Shown here piece after piece: positions 7,429 through 14,109 of a DNA stretch of 19,394 nt. The position numbers and the translations under genes were made by a program. Location of the stretch: positions 1-19,394 of the forward strand of contig JBKPOY010000016.1 in the NCBI GenBank assembly GCA_046733295.1. The letters run 5' to 3'. The DNA comes from 13-2-20CM-68-14 sp046733295. Its GTDB lineage: Bacteria > Actinomycetota > Thermoleophilia > Gaiellales > Gaiellaceae. The notes beneath the pieces are model-generated. The model was not told where the DNA came from and did not search any database. It saw nothing but the letters and a program-made list of their open reading frames with translations. Every line of letters starts with the position of its first letter. Position 1 is the first letter of the stretch.

Positions 7429-8495
7429 AAGAAGTTTCGGGCCGACGTCGGAAACGGCGCGTCGATCTCGACACGAGCGCCGTCGAGAACAAGAGAAGCG
7501 TCGACTGCCTCGATCATGCGTACGACGTCGAGCCCGAGCTCTTTCGAGGAACGCGGCGTGGAACCGCTCCGAACCGCGGCGCAAAAATCTTCGAGCTCGA
7601 GGAAAATCGGCTCCGCCGGCTCGATGTGTGGGGAGACGATGTCACCGGTCCGGTACGAGAGCCTGTACTCACCGAAGGTCTCCGGGTCGCGGAGCGCGAC
7701 GCCGGAGTCGAAGACGCGCAGTGGCTCGTTACTCGTGTCGTCGTAGACGACCATCTTCCGCGAGCCGACGATCGTCGTGCGACGAAGCTTGCTCGGCGCA
7801 AGCCATGAGAGCTCAGCGTGTGCGATCGTCCCCGAGGCGAACTCGAGATTGATGAAGGCAACGTCGGGAATGTGAGGGATCGCATAGCCACGGGCAAGCG
7901 CCGAGACGTGGCTGGGGGTCTCGTTCAGCCAGTATCGAAGGATCGAAAAGTCGTGTGGGCCGAGATCCCAGGCCACGCTCACGTCCGGTTGGTGAAGGCC
8001 GAGATTTACCCGGCTCGTGGAGATGAAGTGGATGTCGCCGAGCTCCTCGCCGATGATCAGGTCGCGAATTCGATTGACGGGCGGGCTGTACAGGAAGGTG
8101 TGACCGGGCATCAGGACGAGACCCTTGCGATCGGCGAGCTCGATCAGCTCGACCGCCTCGGCCTCCGACGCCGCGAGGGGCTTCTCGACAAAGACGTGCT
8201 TGCCGGCCTCGAGCGCAGCGGAGGCAAGCCCGTGGTGGGTCGAGACGGGAGTCGCGAGCGCGACCGCTTCTACGGCGTCGTCCTCGAGCACGGCGTCGAA
8301 GCTCTCTACACCCGCGATCCCGGGATAGCGCCTGCCGATCGCCTCGAGTCGAGATTCACGGGTGTCGCAGACGCACGCGACAGAGCTATCGGGGAGCTCG
8401 ACCAGGTTGCGAACGAGATTGGGGCCCCAATACCCAAGACCGACCACCGCCACGGAGACGGGTCGCGTACCGTTCGAGCTCGCGTAGCCGGCCAT
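7419..8495 (-). CDS. Gfo/Idh/MocA-family sugar dehydrogenase (WlbA/WbpB-like by context)
   Basis: NAD(P)-dependent sugar oxidoreductase, 358 residues. The N-terminal Rossmann fold has GLGYWG at residues 19-24, the family EKP motif is at 104-106 (VEKPLA), and the C-terminal catalytic pair is Asp177 and His181 in WDLGPHD. In polysaccharide loci such enzymes oxidise the C3 hydroxyl of a nucleotide sugar so that an aminotransferase can act; the DegT aminotransferase and hexapeptide acetyltransferase encoded upstream fit this, as in WbpB/WbpE/WbpD of Pseudomonas. The exact sugar is inferred. Its ATG overlaps the sugar transferase stop by one base (TAATG), so the two are translationally coupled. 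No signal peptide; cytoplasmic. Confidence 0.9.
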   Translation of the reverse strand: MAGYASSNGTRPVSVAVVGLGYWGPNLVRNLVELPDSSVACVCDTRESRLEAIGRRYPGIAGVESFDAVLEDDAVEAVALATPVSTHHGLASAALEAGKHVFVEKPLAASEAEAVELIELADRKGLVLMPGHTFLYSPPVNRIRDLIIGEELGDIHFISTSRVNLGLHQPDVSVAWDLGPHDFSILRYWLNETPSHVSALARGYAIPHIPDVAFINLEFASGTIAHAELSWLAPSKLRRTTIVGSRKMVVYDDTSNEPLRVFDSGVALRDPETFGEYRLSYRTGDIVSPHIEPAEPIFLELEDFCAAVRSGSTPRSSKELGLDVVRMIEAVDASLVLDGARVEIDAPFPTSARNFLST

Positions 8496-9997
8496 TACGC
8501 CGTCGCCCGCCTGCGAACGAGCTGGAAAGGTGTCAGGCAGAGCAGCTTGAAGTCAAGCCCGAGCGACCACCCGCGTGCATACATCACGTCCATGTCGAGC
8601 GCCTCGCCGAACGTCGAGCGTCCTCGGGCGCGCACCTGCCACAGGCCGGTCAGTCCGGCCGGCACGAGGAACCGGTCGAAGTGGTGCGGGGCGAAGTGGT
8701 CGACCTCGTACGAAAGGCACGGCCGCGGCCCCACCAGGGACATGTCGCCGCGCAACACATTGATGAGTTGTGGCAGCTCGTCCAGACTCGTCTTTCGAAG
8801 CCAGCGGCCGACCGACGTGACCGCGTCGTCTCGCTCAAGCTTGTAGATGCCGTTCTGCCCCACTTCCGCGTCTGACGACATCGTCTGCCGGATGTACTCG
8901 CGGTGGGGCCGATCGTCGACGCCGACGTGCATCGTGCGGAACTTCAGGGCGGTGAATTCCCTCATGTCGTAGCCGAAACGCTGCTGCCGGAAGAACACAG
9001 GCCCCTCGGACTCGCGCTTGATCAGGACTGCGAACAGCGCGAACAGCGGCGCTGTGACCAGCAATCCAATCGCGGCCCCCACAATGTCCACGGACCGCTT
9101 GATCAGTCTCGAGGAACGTGAGAGTCGCGCCGGTGGCATACCGACGAGCGGGAGCCCTTCAACCGTGTGGATTCCGACGTTCGGGCCGACGATGTCGAAC
9201 AGGCGGGGTACGACGTCGATCTGGACGTCGAGATCTCGAATCGACCTCGTCAGCTGGATCGTCTCTTCGTTTGACCCGTTCGAGAACGCGATGATCACCC
9301 GCTCGACGTCATACGTCTGCACGGTCTCGCGTAGCTGGTCGGGGCCGCCGAGAACCGCCAGATGCTCTACCTCGTTGCGCCGCTTCTTCGGCCGACCGTC
9401 GACGAAGCCGACGAGATTGAAGCCGTACTCGGGATGCTGCAGCAGCTTCCGGGCGATCAGCTGACCGACGTCTCCCGCCCCGACGATGAGCGTGTTCTGC
9501 AGGTAGAGCACGCTTCGCCGGCAGAGGAAGCGTGCAAGGCCACGGCCGAAAACGACGAGCGCGATCGCCAGCGTCCAGAACGCAGCGCTCCGTACGAGGC
9601 TCGGCGTGGCGAGACCCGTGATGTGCCCGAAGACAATGAAGAACCAAGAGCCCGCCATCACGAGGCTGACAACGCCGGCGAGCTCGTCAGCCGTGGAGTG
9701 GTCGGCGCGCTCCTCGTCGCGATCGTACAGTCCAAAGAGCTTCGCGATCACGACCCAAGCAGGCAGCATCAGGACGAGGAGCACGATGTTGCGCAGAATG
9801 CTCTGCGTGTCCGTGCGGTGGACGCCGGTCGCAAGGAGATAGGCAGCGGTCAGAGCAGCGAGATCGGCCGCCACCAGCATTCGCCGGACGAGCCAACCTC
9901 GACGTCGGCGATGGGCGACAGCGGCGCGTGCGCCGCCGCCGAGCGGGCGTTCGACTTCGCCGACCCCAAGGTCGGACGCAATTTCGGCCGCGCTCAT
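8495..9997 (-). CDS. Polyprenyl-phosphate sugar-1-phosphate transferase (WbaP/WcaJ type)
   Basis: Integral membrane enzyme that starts the repeat unit by moving a sugar-1-phosphate from a nucleotide sugar to undecaprenyl phosphate (500 residues). The N-terminus holds several membrane helices (about residues 38-58, 69-90, 105-127, 135-151), then a CoA-binding/Rossmann-like domain with VGAGDVG (172-178). A last hydrophobic helix (about 301-326) leads into the C-terminal bacterial sugar transferase domain with FFRQQRFG (335-342), LKFRTM (351-356), SLDELPQLINVLRGDMSLVG (404-423) and LTGLWQVRARGR (449-460). All the family's conserved blocks are intact. A promoter about 100 bp upstream suggests expression partly separate from the acetyltransferase gene. 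Which sugar is transferred cannot be read from the sequence. Confidence 0.95.
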   Translation of the reverse strand: MSAAEIASDLGVGEVERPLGGGARAAVAHRRRRGWLVRRMLVAADLAALTAAYLLATGVHRTDTQSILRNIVLLVLMLPAWVVIAKLFGLYDRDEERADHSTADELAGVVSLVMAGSWFFIVFGHITGLATPSLVRSAAFWTLAIALVVFGRGLARFLCRRSVLYLQNTLIVGAGDVGQLIARKLLQHPEYGFNLVGFVDGRPKKRRNEVEHLAVLGGPDQLRETVQTYDVERVIIAFSNGSNEETIQLTRSIRDLDVQIDVVPRLFDIVGPNVGIHTVEGLPLVGMPPARLSRSSRLIKRSVDIVGAAIGLLVTAPLFALFAVLIKRESEGPVFFRQQRFGYDMREFTALKFRTMHVGVDDRPHREYIRQTMSSDAEVGQNGIYKLERDDAVTSVGRWLRKTSLDELPQLINVLRGDMSLVGPRPCLSYEVDHFAPHHFDRFLVPAGLTGLWQVRARGRSTFGEALDMDVMYARGWSLGLDFKLLCLTPFQLVRRRATA

Positions 9998-10033
9998 CCG
10001 GCCAAACCCCCCACTCTCGGTTCTCGCTTCGCA

Positions 10034-10048
10034 GTCCTCCGCGAGGAC
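10034..10048. repeat. Perfect palindrome in the sugar transferase leader
   Basis: GTCCTC-CGC-GAGGAC, 6-bp arms around 3 nt, 37-51 bases before the ATG at 9997 on the minus strand. It would form a stable hairpin in the 5' leader of the transcript from the promoter at 10097-10124, or act as an operator. Confidence 0.45.
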
Positions 10049-10096
10049 ATGCTCTCGCTCCCCTCAGCCGCAGTGCCGCATGTTCTCCCGCCATCA

Positions 10097-10124
10097 AGCG
10101 TAGACATAACCGGCCCGTTCTCAA
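10097..10124 (-). promoter_or_regulatory. Sigma70-like promoter for the sugar transferase
   Basis: On the minus strand TTGAGA (10124-10119, one mismatch to TTGACA) and TACGCT (10102-10097, fits TANNNT) are 16 nt apart. This is the best two-box promoter in the window. Transcription would start near 10090, leaving a leader of about 90 nt with a hairpin and a G-run just before the ATG. Confidence 0.55.
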
Positions 10125-10139
10125 GGCCAGATTGTCCGA

Positions 10140-10158
10140 CCCCCCAAAAAGTGGGGGG
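10140..10158. other. C6/G6 hairpin after the acetyltransferase gene
   Basis: CCCCCC (10140-10145), loop AAAAAGT, GGGGGG (10153-10158). On the minus strand it lies 12 nt past the acetyltransferase stop and before the next promoter, so it could end or attenuate that transcript; there is no T-run after the stem (the Ts are in the loop). GTGGGGGG (10151-10158) is also an exact reverse complement of CCCCCCAC at 10007-10014 beside the next start codon. Confidence 0.45.
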
Positions 10159-10170
10159 CGGTGCCCGTGC

Positions 10171-10728
10171 CTAGTCTTTCGGGTGGGTCGGTCGAGGCTC
10201 GGCTGGCCCCTCTCCGCTCGAGATCCCTCGTGCGTCTCGAGTCCGCCCAAGGGCACGCGCCGGTGACCCAACGACGACTGTGCCCGGTGCCACGTCACGT
10301 GTCACCACCGCCCCTGCGCCGACAAGTGCGCCCGCGCCGATGCGGACCCCACCGAGGATGACTGCACCGGAACCGACCGACGCCTCGTCTTCTATGACCG
10401 TTCGCTCGAGCTCCCAGTCCTCCTCGGTTTGCAACAGGCCCCCGCTGCTGGTCGCGCGCGGCCGTCGATCATTGATGAACATGACCCCATGTCCGACGAA
10501 GACGCGGTCACGAATTTCGACCCCCGTGCAGATGAACGTATGGCTTTGGATCTTGCAATACGCGCCGATTGCTGCTCCGCGCTGGATCTCGACGAAGGTG
10601 CCGATACGTGTGTGATCGCCGATCCGACAACCGTAGAGGTTCGTGAAGGAATGGACGGAAACTCGCTCCCCGAATTGCACCCCGTCGATCCGACGGTACG
10701 GCGCCTCGTTCGCCGGAGCGTCAGCCAC
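10171..10728 (-). CDS. Left-handed beta-helix sugar N-acetyltransferase (WlbB/WbpD/QdtC-like)
   Basis: Acyltransferase built of hexapeptide repeats (185 residues from GTG; repeats from about residue 20 to 155, such as IGDHTRIGTFVEIQ, VGSGAVILGG, IGAGALVGAGAVV). The motif GHGVMFINDRRPRA matches the His and FxND block of enzymes that acetylate the 3-amino group of nucleotide sugars with acetyl-CoA. The C-terminal 25 residues are polar and Pro/Gly-rich. GTG at 10728 is preferred because it overlaps the aminotransferase stop by 8 nt (GTGGCTGA); a TTG at 10734 is the alternative. Being directly coupled to a DegT aminotransferase, it probably acetylates that enzyme's product. A maltose/O-antigen O-acetyltransferase is less likely. 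Confidence 0.9.
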   Translation of the reverse strand: MADAPANEAPYRRIDGVQFGERVSVHSFTNLYGCRIGDHTRIGTFVEIQRGAAIGAYCKIQSHTFICTGVEIRDRVFVGHGVMFINDRRPRATSSGGLLQTEEDWELERTVIEDEASVGSGAVILGGVRIGAGALVGAGAVVTRDVAPGTVVVGSPARALGRTRDARGISSGEGPAEPRPTHPKD

Positions 10729-11854
10729 GCGCAAAGAAGGCTCGGATGGCCTCGGTGACGAGCGTCATCTGCTGCTCGGTGATACCCGGGAAAATCGGGA
10801 GCGAGATCAGTTCGCCTGCCAGGGCTTCGGTGACCGGAAATGCCCCTTGCGGGTACCCGAGATGGACGAACGCCGGTGAGAGATGGAGCGGCTCTGGATA
10901 GTGGCGGCCCGTGGCGATCCCCTTGGCGGCGAGGAAGGAGCCGAGCGCTTCACGTCGTCTCGTCCGCACGACGTAGAGGTGCCAGACCGGCGAGCTCCCC
11001 TCCGGCTTGGGTGGAAGTACGAGATCGCCCACCCCCTCCAGTGCCAGTTCGTAGAACGCGCGTGCGCGACGCCTGTCTTCGTTCCAGAGATCGAGGAGTG
11101 GCAGCTTGTGCTTGAGAACGATTGCCTGCAACGAGTCCAGTCGTGCCGTGTACCCCTCGAACTCGTGCCTGTACTTCTCGAGCTGGCCGTGCTCCCGAAG
11201 CGCGCGCACTCGGGCGGCCAAAGCATGCTCGTTCGTCACCAGAGCGCCCGCGTCGCCGAAAGCGCCAAGGTTTTTCGCCGGATAGAAGCTGAAGGCCGCT
11301 GCGATACCGCCCCCGCCGGCGCGTACGCCGTCACGCTCGGCCCCATGTGCCTGGCAAGCGTCCTCGATCAGGCCGGTCCCCGACTCTTCGCAAACGGTCA
11401 TCAGGCGTCGCATGTCGGCGAGTTGGCCATAGAGGTGCACCGGCAGGATGAATCTCGTCCGTTCGGACAGAGCAGCGGCCGCCGCGTCGACGTCGATGTT
11501 GTAATCACTCGGCGCCGCGTCCACGAGCACGGGGGTCGCGCGTGCCTGGAGAACTGCCTCGATCGTTGCCGCAAACGTGTTCGCCGGCAGGATCACCTCG
11601 TCGCCCGGTTCAATCCCACCTGCGAGCAAGGCGAGGCGAAGCGCATCGAGGCCGCTCGCGAGACCGACGCAGTGGCTCGTACGGCAGTACGCAGCAAAAA
11701 GCTCTTCGAACTCCGCAACCGGCGGGCCATTGATGAAGGCGCCGGTGTCGACCAGCTCGGCGATCTCGTCGAGAATGGCCGTCTTCAGCTGGCTGTGGAC
11801 CGGAGAGAGATCGATGAACGGAACTTCACGGGAAACCGCAGTTGTCGTTGGCAT
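10721..11854 (-). CDS. DegT/DnrJ/EryC1 family sugar aminotransferase
   Basis: PLP-dependent transaminase that converts a keto nucleotide sugar into an amino sugar, usually with glutamate as donor (377 residues, normal size). The PLP lysine is Lys194 in FSFYPAKNLGAFGDAGAL; the cofactor-binding Asp165 and Gln168 are in IEDACQAHGA; HLYGQ (140-144) and the substrate loop GRHYPEPLHL near the C-terminus are conserved. It most resembles the FdtB/QdtB/WbpE group (3-amino sugars). The ATG is preceded at 6 nt by TACGCT, a -10-like box, and has no SD. It is the first gene of the minus-strand arm, divergent from the free-standing HTH gene across 114 bp. Confidence 0.94.
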   Translation of the reverse strand: MPTTTAVSREVPFIDLSPVHSQLKTAILDEIAELVDTGAFINGPPVAEFEELFAAYCRTSHCVGLASGLDALRLALLAGGIEPGDEVILPANTFAATIEAVLQARATPVLVDAAPSDYNIDVDAAAAALSERTRFILPVHLYGQLADMRRLMTVCEESGTGLIEDACQAHGAERDGVRAGGGGIAAAFSFYPAKNLGAFGDAGALVTNEHALAARVRALREHGQLEKYRHEFEGYTARLDSLQAIVLKHKLPLLDLWNEDRRRARAFYELALEGVGDLVLPPKPEGSSPVWHLYVVRTRRREALGSFLAAKGIATGRHYPEPLHLSPAFVHLGYPQGAFPVTEALAGELISLPIFPGITEQQMTLVTEAIRAFFARG

Positions 11855-11860
11855 GCGCGA

Positions 11861-11866
11861 AGCGTA
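11861..11866 (-). promoter_or_regulatory. -10-like hexamer before the aminotransferase gene
   Basis: TACGCT on the minus strand, 6 nt before the ATG at 11854; fits TANNNT. No -35 match and no SD. Suggests a leaderless transcript. Confidence 0.5.
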
Positions 11867-11889
11867 GAAGGAAATTCCGCGTACGCATC

Positions 11890-11931
11890 GCCGACTAACC
11901 GTTCGGCTAGGCTATGCAATCCCAAGGTTGC
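11890..11931. promoter_or_regulatory. Two dyads in the divergent regulatory region
   Basis: GCCGA (11890-11894) and TCGGC (11903-11907) form one inverted repeat; GCAATC (11916-11921) and GGTTGC (11926-11931) form a second (one T-G pair). They lie between the two divergent -10-like boxes, where a LuxR-type regulator could control both arms. CTAGGC (11907-11912) is also present (minus strand) next to the response regulator promoter at 7279-7274. Function inferred from position. Confidence 0.35.
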
Positions 11932-11955
11932 GTGGCGGCGGCGCGACTCTGCGCC

Positions 11956-11961
11956 TACCAT
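11956..11961 (+). promoter_or_regulatory. -10-like hexamer before the HTH gene
   Basis: TACCAT fits TANNNT and ends 7 nt before the GTG at 11969. No SD precedes this GTG. It supports the short start over the long upstream open frame. Confidence 0.5.
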
Positions 11962-11968
11962 CTTTGTA

Positions 11969-12190
11969 GTGGAGGGGCCTAAAGAAAACCTGTCCATTCG
12001 GGAAACCGAAGTGATGGACAGAGTCGTACTAGGGATGACCAATGCCCAAATCGCAAGAGAGCTTGATGTGACTCCGCATGCGGTCAAGTTCCACCTGGGC
12101 TCGGTGTATCGCAAGCTCGGTGTCACGAATCGGACGGAAGCCGCAGTCAAGTACGTCCGGCACGCTGAGGAGGCGGCGGCTCCGGCATGA
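11969..12190 (+). CDS. Free-standing LuxR-type helix-turn-helix protein
   Basis: 73-residue protein that is essentially one GerE/LuxR DNA-binding domain (residues 8-64: LSIRETEVMDRVVLGMTN, recognition segment VKFHLGSVYRKLGVTNRTEA at 39-58) with no receiver or ligand domain. The frame is open far upstream, but that part is antisense to the aminotransferase gene and is a high-GC artefact; the GTG at 11969 follows a -10-like box at 7 nt. The recognition helix is nearly identical to that of the response regulator at 6549-7256. It precedes the Wzz/kinase gene by 84 bp and is divergent from the aminotransferase gene, so it probably regulates one or both arms. It could act alone as a dimer or interfere with the full-length regulator. 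Confidence 0.85.
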   Translation: MEGPKENLSIRETEVMDRVVLGMTNAQIARELDVTPHAVKFHLGSVYRKLGVTNRTEAAVKYVRHAEEAAAPA

Positions 12191-12262
12191 TCCGTGCCTC
12201 CGATTCGTCTACCGGCCGCCGTCGCTGCGTGACGAGCATGCGTGGACTTGTCCGCGCCGTCT

Positions 12263-12267
12263 AAGGA
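12263..12267 (+). promoter_or_regulatory. Shine-Dalgarno choosing the ATG of the Wzz/kinase gene
   Basis: AAGGA ends 7 nt before the ATG at 12275. An in-frame GTG at 12242 has no SD, so the ATG is preferred. Confidence 0.6.
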
Positions 12268-12274
12268 ACGCGGC

Positions 12275-13978
12275 ATGGCGGAAGAGCACACGGTATTGCG
12301 GCGTTACCTCGAGGTGCTTCAGCGCCGGAAATGGGTCGTCGCCGTCGCAGTCCTGGTAACCCCGGCTGTGGCATTCGCCTTGTCGTTGAGTCAGGCCCAT
12401 TCGTACCGCGCGACCGCCGAGGTCCTGCTGAGTCACCAGAACCTTGCCGCCGCCCTCACCAACACGATCGACCCCCAGCAGAATCAGCTTCCCGACCGTT
12501 ACGCGCAGACGGAGGCGGAGCTTGCCGGCGAGCCTGCCGTGGCGGAGCGCGTGCTGGCCGCAACTCGAGGTGCTATGCAGGAAGCGGGACTCGAGCCTTG
12601 GAGCGTTTCGCAGTTTCTGGCGGCAGCGGATGCAACCGCGAAGCAGAACGCCAATCTGCTCGAGCTGTCCGTGACCGCACCGACGGTGTCGCTCGCCACG
12701 CGGCTCGCGAATGCGTATGCCAACCAATTCGCCGCATATCGGCTCGAGCTCGATACCGAGACGTTCAGCCATGCCTTGAACCAGATCGACGCGAGGCTGA
12801 CGGCTATGGCGCGGGCGAATGAGCAGGACTCGCCTCTCTACGCCGCCCTGCTCGACAAGAAGGAGCAGATTCGAACCCTGGAGGCGTTGCAAACACCTGA
12901 CACGGTCGTCCTGAGCCCGGACGAGGCGACTCAGGTGCAGCCTCGGCCGATCAGGAACGCGATGCTCGGCTTCGTCTTGGGCTTCCTGCTTGCGATCGTG
13001 CTCGCCATGGTCGCCGAGGCGCTCGACACACGGGTGCGCTCGGGCGACGAAATCGCTGCGCGGCTCGGCTTGCATTTGCTCGGCCGCGTCCCCAAGCCGC
13101 CGCGGAAGCTTCGCGCCACCGAGCAGTTGGTCACTCTGGCGGCACCGAACAGCTTCGAGGCGGACGCCTTTCGGTTGCTGCGCGCCAACCTCGAGTTAGC
13201 GAACCTGGAGCCCCACGCGAAGACGATCATGCTCACGAGTGCCTCCGCCGGCGAGGGCAAGTCGACGACCGCAGCGAACCTCGCTGTCGCGCTCGCGTGG
13301 TCGGGCAAGCGTGTCGTGCTGGTCGACCTCGACCTTCGACGACCGGTGCTCCACCGCTTCTTCGGTCTCGACGAGCGCACCGGTCTGACGAGTGTCGCGG
13401 TCGGCGATCGCACGTTGGAGGAGGCCCTGATGCACGTCACGATCAGCGAGACTCACGACAGCACCGAGGCGGGGCTCTCGGGCACCGATGAGCCCGCGTT
13501 CGCTCACTGGCAGGAGCAGCAGCCTCGATCCGTGGCGATGGTTTCCTCCAATGGACATGGAGATAGGGCGGAACCAGGAAAGGTCTTTGCGCTCGAGGTG
13601 CTACCCACCGGACCTCGGCCGCCGGGTTCCGGCAACTTCGTCGGAACACCGACGCTGAATCAAATTCTCGCGCGGCTTGGCGACCGCGCGGATTTCGTCA
13701 TCATCGACGCGCCGCCGTTGCTCGCGGGGAGCGATGGACCGATCTTGAGCACGAAGGTCGACGGGATCGTCGTCGTCAGTAGGCTCGACGCCGCGCGTCG
13801 ACCGGCGCTCCGCGAACTCCGTCGTCTCCTCGGGACTGCGACCGCGGCGAAGCTCGGGTTCGTCTTGACGAGCGCCAAACACGCCGACGGATACGGCTAC
13901 GGGTACGGGTACGGCAGCTCCCCTTCGGAGAGTGAGGCTCGAACAGGGCGCCGACACGCGCCCGTAAATTGGTCGTGA
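12275..13978 (+). CDS. Wzz-type chain-length determinant fused to BY-family tyrosine kinase
   Basis: Inner-membrane polysaccharide co-polymerase with its own bacterial tyrosine kinase (567 residues), controlling polymer length and export. N-terminal Wzz domain: membrane helices at about 20-39 and 228-248 flank an extracellular alpha/beta region with coiled-coil character. Kinase: Walker A SAGEGKST (324-331), Walker A' VVLVDLDLRRP (347-357), Walker B DFVIIDAPP (473-481). The tail has alternating Gly-Tyr with Tyr540, 542, 544 and 546, the expected autophosphorylation cluster. Between Walker A' and the usual LEVLPTGPRPP segment (440-450) there is a hydrophilic stretch of roughly 45 residues (about 389-436), longer than I expect for CpsD-like kinases. 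The start is ATG 12275, set by an SD. The 131 bp after it hold no clear gene or terminator. Confidence 0.94.
   Translation: MAEEHTVLRRYLEVLQRRKWVVAVAVLVTPAVAFALSLSQAHSYRATAEVLLSHQNLAAALTNTIDPQQNQLPDRYAQTEAELAGEPAVAERVLAATRGAMQEAGLEPWSVSQFLAAADATAKQNANLLELSVTAPTVSLATRLANAYANQFAAYRLELDTETFSHALNQIDARLTAMARANEQDSPLYAALLDKKEQIRTLEALQTPDTVVLSPDEATQVQPRPIRNAMLGFVLGFLLAIVLAMVAEALDTRVRSGDEIAARLGLHLLGRVPKPPRKLRATEQLVTLAAPNSFEADAFRLLRANLELANLEPHAKTIMLTSASAGEGKSTTAANLAVALAWSGKRVVLVDLDLRRPVLHRFFGLDERTGLTSVAVGDRTLEEALMHVTISETHDSTEAGLSGTDEPAFAHWQEQQPRSVAMVSSNGHGDRAEPGKVFALEVLPTGPRPPGSGNFVGTPTLNQILARLGDRADFVIIDAPPLLAGSDGPILSTKVDGIVVVSRLDAARRPALRELRRLLGTATAAKLGFVLTSAKHADGYGYGYGYGSSPSESEARTGRRHAPVNWS
13889..13915 (+). 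repeat. Hexanucleotide repeat encoding the Gly-Tyr tail
   Basis: Four consecutive units of GGN-TAC (GGA TAC, GGC TAC, GGG TAC, GGG TAC) followed by GGC. The DNA repeat encodes the alternating Gly-Tyr cluster of the tyrosine kinase, so gain or loss of a unit would stay in frame and change the number of tyrosines by one. Confidence 0.8.
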
Positions 13979-14109
13979 TGGCGACCCCGGCGCCGGTAGG
14001 ACAGTGCGTGCGCCGGTCGCTCGCAACGGGTAGCAAGAACCGCTCCAGAGCGCCGACGGCGATCAGGCGTCTCTGAACCGGAGACGAAGCGGCAACGTCG
14101 GACGGAGAC

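Noticed and set aside
9362..10174. Plus-strand 270-residue open frame opposite the sugar transferase gene
   Set aside because: Charged, low-complexity translation typical of the antisense frame of a high-GC gene; the minus-strand protein has complete family motifs.
10883..11968. Long open frame upstream of and continuous with the free-standing HTH gene, which would make a 435-residue protein
   Set aside because: The upstream part is antisense to the well-supported aminotransferase gene, has no domain character, and the short start has its own -10-like box.
13978..14076. 32-residue frame whose ATG overlaps the kinase stop (TGATG)
   Set aside because: Arg-rich, no hydrophobic or domain character, and mixed third-position use (GTA, GGA, GCA, GGT, AGA, CGT); overlap alone is not enough.
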